Source of the DNA: Circinella minor
Lineage: Eukaryota > Mucoromycota > Mucoromycetes > Mucorales > Lichtheimiaceae
DNA length: 64,000 bases
Assembly (NCBI GenBank): GCA_016758965.1
Contig: JAEPRB010000184.1
Coordinates: forward strand, 1 to 64,000
Direction: 5' to 3'
Shown here: positions 12,580-25,825 of the stretch, one piece after another
How positions within the stretch are numbered: the stretch's first letter is position 1
How the letters are laid out: each line of letters starts with the position of its first letter
Notes under the pieces: model-generated
Seen by the model: the letters and a program-made list of their open reading frames with translations, nothing else
The model's database searches: none
Told to the model about the DNA's origin: nothing
Position numbers and translations under genes: made by a program

Positions 12580-13036
12580 ATGTTCATGAAGGAGCCCTTC
12601 AAACCATTGGGTAGAGACTATATTACCATCAAGGTCATGGATGAACAATGGCCACAAGATCCCATGTATCGGTTTTTTGTTCCAAAGAACATTACTATGG
12701 CTGAACTATGGAAAGAGGTTTTTATCTATTTTGTTGAAACATTATAATATTATAGTAAGAAGATCCATTAACTGTATGAAATTCAAAATTTCACGATGTG
12801 AAATTTGGGCTTTTATTACGTGTTTATAACAAAAGATTTTAGATCGTGGAAGTCCTTCGAGATATAAAGTACTTTATTATCGAGACAGCAACAAGGATCT
12901 TATTCGGTTACAAAATGACGGTGATTTAGACTGTGCTTTGAATCGACGCCCATCATTCTTGGAACCAGTGGGGTCCGGCCAAGCTGCTACTGAAGATACG
13001 ACATTGGCGTATCTCTGTATTCTCATCGGCTGTTAA
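12580..13036 (+). CDS. small PB1-domain protein
   Basis: Two exons, 12580-12717 and 12836-13036, with a GT-AG intron of 118 nt in phase 0, give a 112-residue protein ending CILIGC. The sequence matches the PB1 ubiquitin-like fold. A basic first strand (YITIKV, residues 12-17) is followed by a second strand with RFFVPKNITMAELWKE. Then come the strand YKVLYYRD and an acidic OPCA-like turn (DSNKDLIRLQNDGDLDCAL, roughly residues 60-78). PB1 domains pair head-to-tail in signalling scaffolds such as those of polarity and NADPH-oxidase pathways. Here the domain fills nearly the whole protein, with no kinase, SH3 or Phox partner domain. A role as a stand-alone adaptor is inference. Start chosen at the first ATG; an in-frame ATG follows two codons later. 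Confidence 0.65.
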
Positions 13037-14235
13037 TAAAAGATTTAAACTTATTACCCCAACACTTAGATTGTAGAGGAGCCTACTTTTCTAAATTGTC
13101 TTTTATTTTATTTTATTTTCACGAAATTTAACAAATGCGTATAGTTACTCACCTGTAATTTTTTTTTTATTTTTATTTTTGATAAATAAATACATCAGTA
13201 CAATTTTTCATATCAAGGTTTTCTATTAAAAATAAAATTAATTAATGTTACGTAATAAAGGACACACATATGCGACAAACAAAAAACAAATTTACAAAAC
13301 GTTAAACCACACGTTTTATTTGTTTTTATTTAACTTTAGTACATTTTTGTTTTCAGATTCATATTCATTATTTAAAATTTTTTGAAGTACGTAGTTGAAA
13401 CCCCTTTTTCTATTTGTATAAATATTCATTTTATTGTTAATAAAATATAATCAGTACAGTATTGTATTTAGTTCACTCTATTTATAATACTAAAAGAATA
13501 ATTCATGTTCGCGTAAATTGTTTTCTCCTGAATTGTCTACTAAAATTCCCGTGCACATAATCAGTAGTTTATACATAACAAACTGTTAGTTGCTTACCTT
13601 CGATAGTTATAATCAACCACAACATTATTTAGTTTACATAAAAATAAAAAAAGTAAACCTCAACTAATATATTCGATCAGATAATCTTTTGTACAATCGC
13701 GTATAATAAAATACGTTTGCTTCTTTTGGAGTGAAGATAAGGGGACTTTTGACGGATTTCATCCTAAGCATATATTTTAAGTTTTTGAAAGATTACAATT
13801 TATTTTGTTGCTCTGATGATAGAGCCTCCTGCAAAAAGCATAGACGAATACGTATCTCTTTAAGTCACAATACAAATAAACCAAGATATCATCTTCAGCA
13901 TCTTACAAACAAATTTGTTTATTATGATACTACGTACGTACTACATAATGTATATAAATAAATAGCAGTAATTCAATGAAAGTTATTGTTTAGTTGTACA
14001 GTAGCGGTCTATTAGTTAAATAAACAAAAATAAAAATATACAGCTCGTTTATATAGATAATTACTAAAGTCGACATTAATTTATTATATCGTATAAAGTA
14101 TTTCTCTATTGGATATTTAAAAATATGTATAGGAGATACATTTGATCTATTATCATACGATGAGAAATTGGGGGGGGGGGAGGGATTATTGTATTACAAG
14201 GTATAAAGATAATATTATGATCGTAATAAAAATTT
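13037..14235. other. intergenic, no gene seen
   Basis: Very AT-rich sequence with several TACGTA words (for example the run at 13931-13940) and a G10 run near 14170. The short open frames do not resemble protein. Confidence 0.6.
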
Positions 14236-14502
14236 CTATTTTCGGAATAAAAGATAATCGGCTTGAGCGTGATAAGTACTAGTATCCTTGGATAAATTAT
14301 GTTTTTCTTCAGTGTCAAAAAGACCTTTTGATTTCTTCTTCAAATGACTTGAGATGGATGAATTTGCTGACCGCTTTCTTCCGAGAGAGCTACTCTTGTT
14401 GGAATCAGAATAATGAGTACTATGGTCATTCAAAAATAAACCATATCGAAGTTGATTGAAATCAACATCTTGAATTGAGCCTTGGAATGATGAGGAAAGC
14501 AT
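14236..14502 (-). CDS. small basic/serine-rich hypothetical protein
   Basis: An 88-residue frame starting at the ATG at 14502 (MLSSSFQGSIQDVDFNQL) and ending LLFRK. The upstream extension to 14550 is Lys/Ile-rich and probably untranslated. The middle is rich in Ser, Lys and Arg (LGRKRS; HLKKKSKG), so it is likely disordered and could contain a nuclear-localisation-like patch. No domain was recognised. It lies divergent to the F-box gene, sharing a 470-bp intergenic region. The composition is less AT-biased in coding sense than the flanks, which supports a real gene, but it could be a single exon of a longer one. Confidence 0.45.
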   Translation of the reverse strand: MLSSSFQGSIQDVDFNQLRYGLFLNDHSTHYSDSNKSSSLGRKRSANSSISSHLKKKSKGLFDTEEKHNLSKDTSTYHAQADYLLFRK

Positions 14503-14972
14503 TCTTATTCTTAATTTTATTTTTTGTGTCTTTTTAATATATGTATTCAATAAAGAGAAGAAATTTTTGTGATAATATAGAAGTACTAATGATGTTCAAA
14601 ATTAAAACAGAATCAGTGGAGTATTTATATAAAATTTCATTATGATGACAAGTACTATTTGATTACAAATATATATTTCTTTGATCCAAAGTGAAAAAAA
14701 AAATAAACATAGCCTTTTCTTTGATCCACACCTCAGGAACATTTTTATGCATTAGTAATATAATCTACCATGCCACACATGGTCATAGTATACAATGTGT
14801 GGCTGTGAGGTCATTCACATGGTGGTGGATGGTTACACAGAGGTCTGGTCTTGATTGGTAATATTATTAAGCAATATAGATCTTACTTCACAGCTGTATA
14901 TATAGGCAACACCATTTATGATATATCATTGAAGCGATCCCATCATTTCTTCTTTTGTAAAAAAAAAAAAAA
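14503..14972. promoter_or_regulatory. divergent intergenic region with perfect 9-bp palindrome arms
   Basis: This segment separates the small minus-strand ORF from the plus-strand F-box gene. It contains an inverted repeat with arms GCCACACAT (14772-14780) and ATGTGTGGC (14795-14803) spaced by 14 nt, followed by CATGGTGGTGGATGG. Spaced palindromes of this kind can be sites for dimeric regulators; that reading is inference. A TATA-like tract TGTATATATAGG occurs near 14896. Confidence 0.35.
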
Positions 14973-17115
14973 ATGACGATCAGCAACAGCAGTAATAAAA
15001 ATAATGATATCATTGACAACACCATTTCAACATTGAGTATTGTGGATGTAAAGGAAACACCAAGACTTAATTATAACAACAATGTACTTTTGAATCGCAG
15101 ACCTAAGAATAATGATGCCATTGATGCTACAAGTAATGACATTATGAAAAAACAATTAACAATTCTCGATACTCAATCAACCAAACCTAGTTCACTAGTT
15201 AATTTCAACCAAGTCCAACAAAACACAAACGTAAAGATCCCAATCGCACCATCGCAACCACTCAGTTATCTTCCTAAAACCGAATTATCCATGTTACCTG
15301 GTAACTCATATCCATGCAGACAAATAAACCCAATAGGAATTCAACCTATAAATCATCAACCTTTATTTTACAATCCATCTCATGTATGGAAAAACGAAAA
15401 CGATGATCAACAACGATTTGATATCATTGGAGGATTACCTTGTGAAATTATAGATCTCATTATACAAAAATTAAACATCAAAGATAAATTCAAAACATTG
15501 GATGTATCTAACGTATGGCGTCATAAAATTTCAGCATGTTCTAATGTGGGATGGTCCAAACTTGAATTGCGTGAATGTGATGTGGATAAAAGTAAACTTG
15601 GGATGATTCTACAACAGATTGGTTTTCATGTGACTAGTTTAGGTGTTTGTTATTTTCAAGAACCTGGTTATTATGATACAGTCTTTGATGAAATGAGCAA
15701 CCATCCATTGGAAAAACTTGAAGAATTTATAGTGGAATGTACGTTCAATTATACCTTTGTATATATATATATATCTTTCTTGTTGATTACCAAAAAAAAA
15801 AAAAAAATGAGACTAAATAAATAGTAGATATATAGGTAGCGACTTTCAAAACATACCAAGATTTATAAATACCATTTCACATGTTGCAAAAACATTAAAA
15901 GTATTAGAGATAAAAGCACCATGGGTAGGAAATGACCGATATGCGATTCCACTCAAGACAATTCTCACCATATGTCCTTGTCTAAAAACTTTACGATATC
16001 GCAATTTCGCTATAACTCTCGGATGTCACCCAACAGAAGAAGAACAACATATCATTCCTAGTAATATGACATCTTGTTTGACCACGCTTGATATTGAAAT
16101 CAAATATATAACAACTGTCTATCTCGAACAACTGCTTGCGGTTTCTCCCCACCTAACTCACTTGAATCTTATTTTAATGGAATGGGAAGCAGATATAGTG
16201 GATAGGATTCATCATCAATGCAAAAATCTACAACAATTTTGTTTTAATCTCACGCCCTATAATGAATCTTATGACAAGGACAGTGTATTATCTACTGGAG
16301 GGAGTGGCATTCGTGATGTATCCATCAAAATGACTTACCCAAATCAATTTGTGTCATTTTTGACGAATCATTCTACAACTATTCGTACACTTGATTTGTC
16401 GTTTTCTATGGATGATGATTTTGAAGATCAAATAATCGAATTACAAGATGAATGGCGAATGTTACGGGATGTATGTCATTTGAGTGAATTAAGATCATTC
16501 ACGGTCACTATGAACAATATTCTATGTGAAATTCTGGTTATTCCATTACTTCAAAAAGCACCTCATATCCACACATTACGTTTCTGTGACACTCTCTTAC
16601 CAATGACCCAAACACTTCAAATGACTCCAGAACTTAGAATGACGCTTGTTCATCTCCAACACTTGAAAAAACTCGCATTTTCTGGTAATCTATCCAATCA
16701 TCAAGAAATACAACAACTCTTTCGAATGTTGGCAAATAAAACAAGAAAAGATTCGACATTGGAGGAAATTGAATTCAGTTGTATTCTCAATGGAGAATTA
16801 AGAATGAATGGCGTTTTAGAATTGCTTGGGGATATTCCATCTCTTTCTTCTATCCTATTGAGTAATATAAACTATTTTCCAGTACAAGAGATGATACGAT
16901 TATGTGAAAAACTACACCATCATCCTTCGATACGTTCCATTCGTCTTTGTAGAATAGATTGTATAGATGATACAATGCTTGATCGATTGGCTGCTATTAA
17001 AGGGCTTGAACGATTAACATTGGAATATATGTCAAATATTACACGATATGGTTTAAACACTGCATTTAAAGGATCATTGGTTAAAATAATAACAAAAAAA
17101 TGTAAACATATATAA
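14973..17115 (+). CDS. F-box protein with leucine-rich-repeat-like C-terminus
   Basis: Two exons, 14973-15738 and 15836-17115; the 97-nt intron has a GTACGT donor and TATAG acceptor and restores a Cys codon, giving 681 residues. Residues 1-150 are Asn/Ser/Thr-rich and probably disordered. An F-box follows at about 152-195 (GGLPCEIIDLIIQKL, then FKTLDVSNVWRHKIS). The remainder alternates short Leu-rich strands and helices (TLDIEIKYI, LTHLNLILMEW, IRTLDLSFSM, LERLTLEYMSN), typical of LRRs in fungal F-box proteins. Such proteins are usually substrate-receptor subunits of SCF ubiquitin ligases binding Skp1 through the F-box; the target here is unknown. The gene ends KKCKHI and TAA. Confidence 0.85.
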
Positions 17116-17711
17116 AACGAGAGGAAGGGAGGAAGGGGGGGGTAACTTAGTTTTAAGATTTATGTATAAATATGATAAGACATGTAATAAGTAAGAATAA
17201 AAAAAAATTAAGCAGTAAAGTGATCTTACGTATATTTGATTCTCTAACCTTTGGTTTTTTTTTTATTAGAGTACATACTTATGTATTGATACGTAATTGG
17301 TTGGGAAACAAATTAATATTACTAATTAGAATTCAATTGGGTGATATAATTGTTTTTTTTTTTTTTTTTTTTTTGGTACATAATTTTAGAAAAAATGTCA
17401 ATTTCATGAATATGTATCGATTATAGCACAAATATCATATATAAAAAAAGAAGCTTGAGAATTATGAAAAAAAAAAAAAAAGGGCTAATAAAAAAACCAA
17501 CATTTTTGTGAAAAGATTGATAAGGAGTGGGGTTCAACTTATACTAAATAAAAGAGAGAAAAAGTATATATGAAAATAATAATAATAATGGGTGGATATA
17601 CAAAAAAAAAAAAAAAAGGATTCAATATAAGAATTTGTTATAGAAGCAATTTACAAATAAAAATGGTTTGATGTACAAATAGAGAAGAAAAAAAAAATGT
17701 AGTTTTTTTTT
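17116..17711. other. 3' intergenic region with homopolymer runs
   Basis: Short gap between the convergent F-box and Zn2Cys6 genes. It is composed of A and T runs (for example T19 near 17350 and A15 near 17465 and 17600), with nothing coding. It presumably holds the polyadenylation sites of both genes. Confidence 0.6.
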
Positions 17712-20604
17712 TTAAGAAGGTGGTAGTGGCCGTGAATTATTATTATTATTAGTGGATGGCCCAGAAGTAACCGTATTCGTATGAGTAGGAGTTGTAGTAG
17801 CTGATGGAGCATTGGCAGAAAAATCATATAACCAAGGTTGTTGTTGTTGTTGTTGTTGATTTCCTCCTGTTATATTATTTATAGAAAAAGGATTATTATT
17901 ATGGGTTGTTATTTGAAAACTATTTTGATTCGGTACACGTCCTAAAGCTTGCATAGATGCTGCAATATTTTTCGTATTATCCGCTCCTAAAAACCAATTT
18001 GTTCTTGATGCTCCATCACTTGTAGATTGTGCAATATCTGCTAAGGATACACCACGAAATGGAAATTCTTCAATAGGTGATGATGCAGGAAAAGTTGAAA
18101 ATCCAGATGATAGGGGTCCATTGACGCCTTGTTGTAAACCCGTCTGTTGTTGTTGTTGTTGTTGTATATTTGTTGTTGCTATGGGTGTTGTATTAGTAGG
18201 CCATTGTTGTTGTCTTACAGCTGATTCAGTAGCAAGCATACGTTGTTTTTGATGATGTTGTTGCCAATGTTCATTTTGTGTCGTTTTTAAAGAAGCTTGT
18301 TTTTGTCGCATATAATTACTATGCATAGCATAAAGATCACGAATCATAAAATTTAATTTATCAGCCATTGCCCAATAAGATCGTACAGTCTATTATTAAA
18401 CAATAAAAATGAATTATCTGTTATATATATATATACCCCCTCCTCTTTCCCATAATACATTTCCTCCAAGATAGAAACAAAAAAAAAAAAAAACTTACTT
18501 GTAATAATCCAAAATGTTCAGTAAGTGCAGAACGTGCTTTTTTTGCTTCTTCAGGTTTTGCAAAAAATGCATTATTGACAACAATCGTGGCTACAGTATA
18601 CGTTAAATATGTCATAAAAGGAGAAATTAAGAGTATATCATTCTTAATTGTAATGACAATATCCGTCACTTTATCCACAGCATCTAAACATTTTTTTGCA
18701 CTATTATTAAAAAAATCTTTTAGATTTTGTTGTACTACATTTGAATTCATTGTATCCATAAGTGCTAAAGCAGGTCGATGTAATAAAATAATTAATGTAT
18801 TATACATGACTTGAATCTAATAAAATAATAAAAAAAAAAGTTTTAGTTTTATCTTCTTCTCCCCCAATTTTTTTTTGTTTGTACAACATAACTGCCATCC
18901 ATCTTGAATTACTAATCCAAAAGAAAAAAAGCTTTACCAACAAATTACGACATGCATCTACTGGATTTTCTTTTCGATAGCGTTCAATATCAATAGGTTT
19001 TGATTTTAAATGATCAGGTAAACGTTCATACCATGAATCAATTTGTTGATCCAATTTAATAAATTCTGGATCAGGTCCTTGTTCAGTAGTAAACATTTTT
19101 CTTTCACGTCCTCCTCTATTAATAAATGTAGTAACTCTACCCAATAATGAAGCACCATACACCATTTGTGCTAATGAACCTAATTCACGTTCATTATTGG
19201 TATGGGTCTCAGGAGAAGGTCCCACACATGTAGATATACCTAATAAATTACTATCTTGTAATGCACGCACATTAAATAGAACAACACGATTGGCATTCAC
19301 TGTTTCAGTATAAAAATGACCTTTAGACCATCCATCTTCATCACATGGTAATAATACTTCACAATCTTCTTCTTGTAAAATTCCTGGTCGACCTGTGGAG
19401 GCACTTAAAAATCTATCATAGTAAAATATAATATATAAATCGTTCATTATTTTAAGATAAGAAAGGTGTTGGGCTGAGGGAAAGGAAAGGTGGTACAAAA
19501 AAAATATTCTCTTTACTTGTCAAGTGTAAAAACAGACCAAAAAACACGTCGATGTAATTCTTGTTCTGCCCATCGATCTGTTGACATATTTTTCCCAGAA
19601 TTTTCTTCTAAATCAGGTTCTCTGTTTAACCCGAGTTCTAATGCCATTCTAATATAATAATCCAAAAGATAGCATCCTTGATTAATAATAATAATAATAT
19701 AGTAATATATATACCCAATGATTATAAATGTATATACCTTATTGCCATTCCGGAATACATCCAACTCCTAAAATAAATAAATGACACACAAATCAGATTG
19801 ATATTTTATTTTTTATTGAATAGAAAAAAAAAAAACATTTCTTTCCCTTAAGTTAATAATCAATCACACCATTTTCATCCCTCCCCCCCAAGAAAAAAAA
19901 ATCCGGTTAATTGATTTTACCTTGGACCCCTTGCACAACCATATTCATGCAACGTTAATACAATAAGAGCTTGAACATTAGATAAACTAGGTGTATCAAT
20001 TTTATTTAATAAAAGTTCTCTTGCTTTTGATGCATATTTTTCACCAGAATGCCATGGAGGATCTTCTCTTACATCAGGTCGTTCAGAAAATCTGATACAC
20101 AAAAAAAAAAAAAGAAAAGATAATTGATAAATAAAGATAAAAGAAGTTTAGTGGGAAGAGAAGAAGAGAGAATGATTACAAATCAAATGATAAACACGTA
20201 AAAAAAAAAAAAAAAAGAATGACAAATCCCTCCCCCCCCCAATAAATCAAATCAAAATAATCCTATTACTACTATTTTTTTTTCTTAACCAATGACAATG
20301 ACAATGATGTTTTTGATTTGATTTGATTTAAATAATAATATAAAATGATTTACCTTGCAGAAGCAGCTAATATACATAAAATTAAAAATTCAGAACATTT
20401 TTGTTCACGAATATCTTGTATTAAAGTTTCACGATGAAAAATAGGTGCATAAAAATAAATGTATTCAAAATAAAGATCCACTAAATGTAGAATGACATCC
20501 ATACAAGGTAATAATCCATTTTTTGAATTATAAAGACATGATGTTGAATCTAAATTAGCTGCACATGCTGTTTGTGCTGCTAATACTTGTGCTTGTACTG
20601 CTGC

Positions 20605-20645
<41 letters not shown>

Positions 20646-21369
20646 GATGAACTTGTATTTGTTGAACTTGTTGAGTAGGTGAAGCAAAAGAACTGGATGA
20701 AGCAAGTGAAGCAGATCGACCATGTTGTTGTAATTCATTACTAGTACTACTACTATTCCCTTCGTCTGTTGATCCTGTTCCATTCGTGTTATTTATATTT
20801 TTATTATTATTTGATATTGATGTAGAAAGTTCCATGTTATTATTATTATCTGTTGGTGTGGTTGGTATGATAGTTGTTGTTGTATTATTATTATTATTAT
20901 TATTAGTAGCAGTAGCAGTAGCAGTTGGAGTTTCACTTGCACGCGTTAACATTTTTTCCATTTTATCCAGTCGTTTTTCCAACATTTCAATATAACCTTG
21001 TCTTGGACCCCGTTTTTTTACATTAGGATTATATGTACATTGTCTACCTAATTTGTCACAATTACCACAAGAAGGTCTTGTACCATCACATTTGATCTAT
21101 TATTTTTTTTTTAAAAAAAGAGAGAAAATAAACACATATTAGAATATAAAATACACTTGAACATGGAACTAAAAGTTTTGAATCGATGGTATATATATAA
21201 TACGTTATGGGTTCATAGAGAATAACCATTATATTATAATAGAAATCAAAAAAGAAAAAAACAAAATGGTTTACTTTTTTTCGTCGACAAACGTCACATG
21301 CTTGAGCAAGTCGTTTACGTTTTGGTTCAGGTGCATCGTCTCCATGCGCGTTTTGTTCAACAGGATCCA

Positions 21370-21370
<1 letters not shown>
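17712..21370 (-). CDS. Zn2Cys6 fungal-specific transcription factor
   Basis: Eight exons read on the minus strand: 21370-21275, 21096-20354, 20091-19921, 19767-19738 (30-nt micro-exon), 19648-19517, 19412-18938, 18816-18499 and 18389-17712. Phases close exactly to 880 residues. The zinc cluster has the classical spacing C-x2-C-x6-C-x6-C-x2-C-x6-C (residues 25-52; CDVCRRKK is split from IKCDG by intron 1). A basic linker and short coiled coil follow (GYIEMLEKRLDKMEKML). Next is a long low-complexity region with Gln and Asn tracts. The middle-homology (Fungal_trans) domain begins near LPCMDVILHLVDLYF and includes ALELGLNREPDL and the RRVFWSVFTLDK block. The C-terminus is again Gln/Asn-rich. It is expected to bind DNA in the nucleus and regulate transcription; the target pathway cannot be read from sequence. 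Confidence 0.92.
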
Positions 21371-21400
<30 letters not shown>

Positions 21401-21812
21401 GTTTGATTTCCGGTTTTATTTGTAAGTTTCTAAGAAAAATAGGTTGATAGTAATATAATATTGAATAAATTTGTTATATAAAATAAAACAACGTGGTATA
21501 AACAAGGGGGAGAGAGAGAGAAATAAAAAAAAAAAGGTCCAGAAATAGAAAATAAAATAAAGAGGGAAAACGTACGTTGGTTACCTATTTAAGACACGGA
21601 CCCTCTCTCTCTTTCACACACACTTTAACACTCACCCCCAAAAATAAATAAATGCTGCGCATTAACATAAATATAAAAATCAAAAAAGAGATGTTACATA
21701 ACAAAAAAAGATTGTGACAGTTTTCCTCTGAGTTTTTTTTTTCTCTCCCCCTTTTTCCAAGCTGGGAGAAGTGTGGGGGGGGGGAGAGACGATTGTTTCA
21801 CTCTTTTTTTTA
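21371..21812. promoter_or_regulatory. divergent promoter region (Zn2Cys6 gene / HAD gene)
   Basis: A 442-bp region shared by two divergent genes. It holds a (TTA)n tract right upstream of the regulator's ATG (21371-21400). A CTCTCTCTC run near 21605 and a G-rich stretch near 21775 lie ahead of the phosphatase. No specific operator could be identified. Confidence 0.35.
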
Positions 21813-22801
21813 ATGACAACAAAAATAGTACCCACTACTACTAAAACTTTGATACGATCGTTTACTTCTTCTATAATGTCAATGCAACATGGTGCATCGT
21901 GTTCTCCTTTAATACTTGTTGATTTTGACGAAACTATAACAACATTAGAAACAACGCCTTTATTAGGTCAATTCGGTTTAGATTACCAAAAATCCAAAAA
22001 TAATAATAATACTTCATTATCTTGGCACTATTTTTTGGATAGTTATATGAATGATTATTATCAGATAAAAACCAATTTACCTTCTTCTATCAATATCATG
22101 GATCGAATAAAAAAATTACGACAAGCAGAAGAAGCTTCATTAACAAGAATTCATTCTCATCATGTTTTTCAAGGTTTAACAAGACAAATGATTTTTAATC
22201 AAGCAAAACACTTGGGTCCTAAACTATTAAAACCCAATGTATTGGAAACATTAAAATCAATAAAGAACAAGAAAGATAATTTACGTATTATTTCAATTAA
22301 TTGGTCCAAGGATTGGATACGTGGTATATTAAATTCTTGTTTCTTGGATCATGAAGAATTATCTTATGATCAAATCTATTGTAATGATTTCATGTATGAT
22401 AAAGAAGGAATAGCAACAGGTGAAATTCAACCTAACATATTAACTTCTTTTGATAAAAAATTCATTATTGATCAAGAAATTAAAAAAGAATCTATAAATA
22501 ATGAAAAGAAAATTATTTATATTGGTGATTCATTAGGTGATCTTTTACCATTAGGTAAGTTTTTTTTTTTTAATATCTTTAAAGCATAAACAAAATTCGT
22601 TTTAATAATATATATATTATATTAGTTGAAGCAGATACAGGTATTGTTATGGGTAATAATCAAAGTTTATTAAATTCAATTCAAAATGATTTTCATCGTA
22701 CTATCATAAATAAAACATTACCCTCCATAACCAATATACCTTCCATATATCAAGTGGATAATTGGGATCAAATAAAGAAAAGTCAAATTCTTTTTACTTG
22801 A
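21813..22801 (+). CDS. HAD-superfamily phosphatase-like hydrolase
   Basis: Two exons, 21813-22554 and 22626-22801 (71-nt intron, GTAAGT...TTAG), encoding 305 residues. HAD motif I is VDFDETIT, with the nucleophile Asp at residue 37 and the acid/base Asp at 39. Motif II is in IISINWSKDW (Ser). A conserved Lys is plausible in TSFDKKF. Motif IV is IYIGDSLGDLLPL with the acidic metal ligands. The insertion between motifs I and II is helical, suggesting a C1-type cap. The substrate is unknown; small-metabolite phosphatases are typical of this architecture. The first ~25 residues are basic and hydroxylated (MTTKIVPTTTKTLIRSFTSS), so a mitochondrial presequence is possible; a later Met at 22 or 24 could also start. 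It is convergent with the LIM gene, only 63 bp apart. Confidence 0.8.
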
Positions 22802-22864
22802 TCTCCTTTCCCTGCATAATTAATACAATCTTTTTATAATGAAATCCAATACTTCTTTTTTTTT

Positions 22865-24503
22865 TTATCGTGTGGATCCTTCCGTTGAAAGTAAATTTCC
22901 ATATCCAAATCCCTATACACAAAAACAAGCAATATATTTAGTTTATCAATATATATATATCTCTTGTGATTCCTCCTTCTCGCTCTCTCTCTCTCTCTCT
23001 CTTCCCTCTTATTATTCATTTTACCTTGGGTCCATGAAGTTTTGCATGACAACCACGACAATATAAATCAAAATCTTTATCTACCATATTCGTCGAACTT
23101 AATAATTTTCCACATTCTGTACATTTTAAACAAAATTTATGATATTTATTTCCTGCACCCATTGCCTATATAATATATATTAGATAGTTAGTTAGTTGGT
23201 TTTTTTTTTTTCAATAATTCCGGATATGACTGTGCGGAAGAAATCACCCCCCTCTTTCATCAATAACTTACAAGTTCTGCAGCATACACTGCTTTTCCAC
23301 ATTTTGTACATGTATCATTTTGAATATGAATATTCACTTTTTTAGGTGTATAAGAAGTATTTAAATAAGCTGGTTTAGTTGCAATAAAAGGTTGTTGTTG
23401 TTGTTGTGGACGAGGAGGTGTTTGTGGTGGTCTATTGGGTAAACTAGGTGCTGGTGTTGAATTTTGTGAAGATAAAGGTGAATGAGGTGTTGTTGATACG
23501 GAAGAAAACGTAGGCTTTGTAGTATTAGGTACTAATGGTTTTGTAGGTACTGGAGGTTTAGTACCTGGAATAACTTGTTTTGTTGACCAATTGGAAGTCG
23601 TAGGTACATGAGATGTTGATGAAGATTCTGTTTCTTTTTGAAATAGAGAAGAAGAAGGTTTACGAAATGAAAGTGGTGGTGATACTTCTTGTTCACGTTG
23701 TTGTTGTACCATAAAAGGAGGTGGTGATGATGATTTACGAGGTGGTAATTGTGGCGTGTGATTCGTATTTGAAAATGAAGAAGAAGAAGGTTCCGATTGT
23801 TGTAATTGTCCTTGTTCTTCTAAAATTTCTTTTGGCATTTTACTTTCTGTACTTAAGAAAGAAGCACCTGAAGCTATATAACGTAATATAAGTTTTTTGA
23901 TTCTTTTTTTTTAATGTGGTTATAATATATATGTAATCTTACCGAATCCATAACCCTTAGGTCCCCATTTACGATTATAACATACTTTACAATATGCCTA
24001 ACAGATATATAATGTTATTATTAGCTTATACATCATAACTCATTACCTATAAAATAGAAATACCTCATTATCACGTTCTGTCAAAGTAGTTGAATCAAGA
24101 CGTTTATTACATTCCTATTTTATAAAATAACCCCCCCCATCCCCGAAAAAACAAAGAAGTTAATATTTTTTTTTCTTTTCTACTTGTTATACTATATTCT
24201 TTGAATGTTTACCTTGCAAGTCAAACAACTACGATGATAAGCACCACCGGGTCCAATAACCTATATAGACAAACCCACCATCAATTAAAGTTAAATTTAT
24301 CATAAAAAAAACCCCCCTCCACTTTATTCCAATAACTTTTTTTTTTATTACCTGTTCGGCCATGTAAACCGCTATTTTTTATAATCAAAATAACAAGTCA
24401 ATTATTTTATCTTTCTGAAATAATGTAATCAAATCAATAATCAAATTCCTAACTCACATTGATGACATCGTTGACATTGAGGAGCTCCTCCAAATACTGG
24501 CAT
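22865..24503 (-). CDS. two-LIM-domain protein (CRP-like)
   Basis: Eight exons on the minus strand: 24503-24458, 24371-24352 (20 nt), 24260-24213, 24114-24064, 23997-23943, 23873-23272, 23165-23025 and 22912-22865. Together they make 336 residues with all phases closing. LIM1 has exact zinc spacing: C10, C13, H31, C34, C37, C40, C58, C61, followed by the GPKGYGFG tail typical of CRP proteins. A ~190-residue Pro/Ser/Thr/Gln-rich linker follows. LIM2 has C262, C265, H283, C286, C289, C292, C310, C313 and the tail GPKGFGYG. LIM domains are protein-interaction modules; CRP-type proteins associate with actin and act in cytoskeletal or nuclear scaffolding. The proline-rich linker could bind SH3 or WW domains. 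Retaining the intron after GPK is needed to obtain the conserved glycine tail. Confidence 0.9.
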
Positions 24504-25825
24504 TTGAATAAATAATGATAATAGTTAAAAAAGAAAGTTATGGAAGAAAACGGTGTGTTTAATCTTTTTGTGGTAGTTTATGGTTTCGCTGTGTTTTAAA
24601 AATTTATGCGTCAAGTTTTGCGGAAGAGGATTCCGTTATTTTTTTTTTTTTTGGGGGGGGAGGAGGGGATGAGCCAAAAGTTTCTTTGTCATGCAAACAA
24701 AAAAAAATAGTATTTTATTGTAGTGTACATTACATTTTTGTTTTTTGTTTTTGTTTTTATTTTGCGTTTGGAATTATTTGGTTATAAGATAAGGGTTATT
24801 TTACCATTATTCCTATGATATATATGTTGACAATATAAATGTAGTTAAAAAGCGAAAGAGGCGTGTTGATATTATGTTATTTTTTGTATGATTTTTCATT
24901 TGTTGTCAATAGTTGAAAAGAATAAAATCATTTATCATCTTATTTTTGAGAGCCGGGGGAAAAGGTTAAGTTATATCTGTCTTGGTCATAAGATGATAAA
25001 AGGGTTTATTACTATTTTTTATTAGTGTAAATAGTAAACAGATTTATCGCAGTTTATAAAAAAAAAAGGGTGGGGGGAGAGAGAGTTGCATAAAAAAAAT
25101 AGGCTCTCTTTTTCTTTCACCACTTGAAACATTGTAGACTTTAAAAATGGGTCAAAAAAAAAAAAAGAGGGTCATGAATGTAACAATAAGACATTGTAAA
25201 AGAACTTTTCAATGCTGCATTCCATTCCTTTTTACCATTGTGTATTCCAGGCGCGCATATTTGGTAAGTTATGAAAAATAAGTCTTGGGCATTGGGAGCT
25301 TTATACTGCATTGTTCTCAGAAACTTGAATCATTCATTAAACGATCTAAACATTTATTTCTAGTTGATGGCAAAGCATTTAAAAAAGTGTCTTGAATTTA
25401 AATACAAAGCATGAAGATTCGAAGAATGCGTGTAACGCTTTGGGTCATTTTATGAGGCAACATAATGTTAACCACGCGTTTGCAAAAAAAAAAATCTCCC
25501 TTTTTCCCTCCTTCTTGTTGTGCCACAGCCTTTGCGAGTCGCTCTGGGTTATTCCAGTCGTTGGAATCTAGGTTCGAGAATACTGGATGCAAATTCAGTG
25601 TTTCATGGTCTAAGTCTCAATTACAGGCTTAACACTCAAACAATTGAAGTTTTGGTAGGTTCTGCATGTTTGGTATTTTTTTTATATGAAGTGATCAGAA
25701 TACTCATAATATCAAAAAACAGTCTAAAAATTCCAGTAGCACCCCCTACTCCTTTCTTCCACTAATAAATTTTATTTTTATTGTAAGGCAATTCACACGT
25801 ATTTGCAATCTCTTGATAAACTGCT

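Noticed and set aside
20580..20995. Asn/Val-rich open frames overlapping the Zn2Cys6 gene
   Set aside because: Shadow frames of the Gln/Asn triplet-repeat tracts in the real exon.
21771..21812. GTG-initiated extension of the HAD phosphatase
   Set aside because: Encoded by a G-run and pyrimidine tract; nuclear fungal genes start at ATG, and the first in-frame ATG is 21813.
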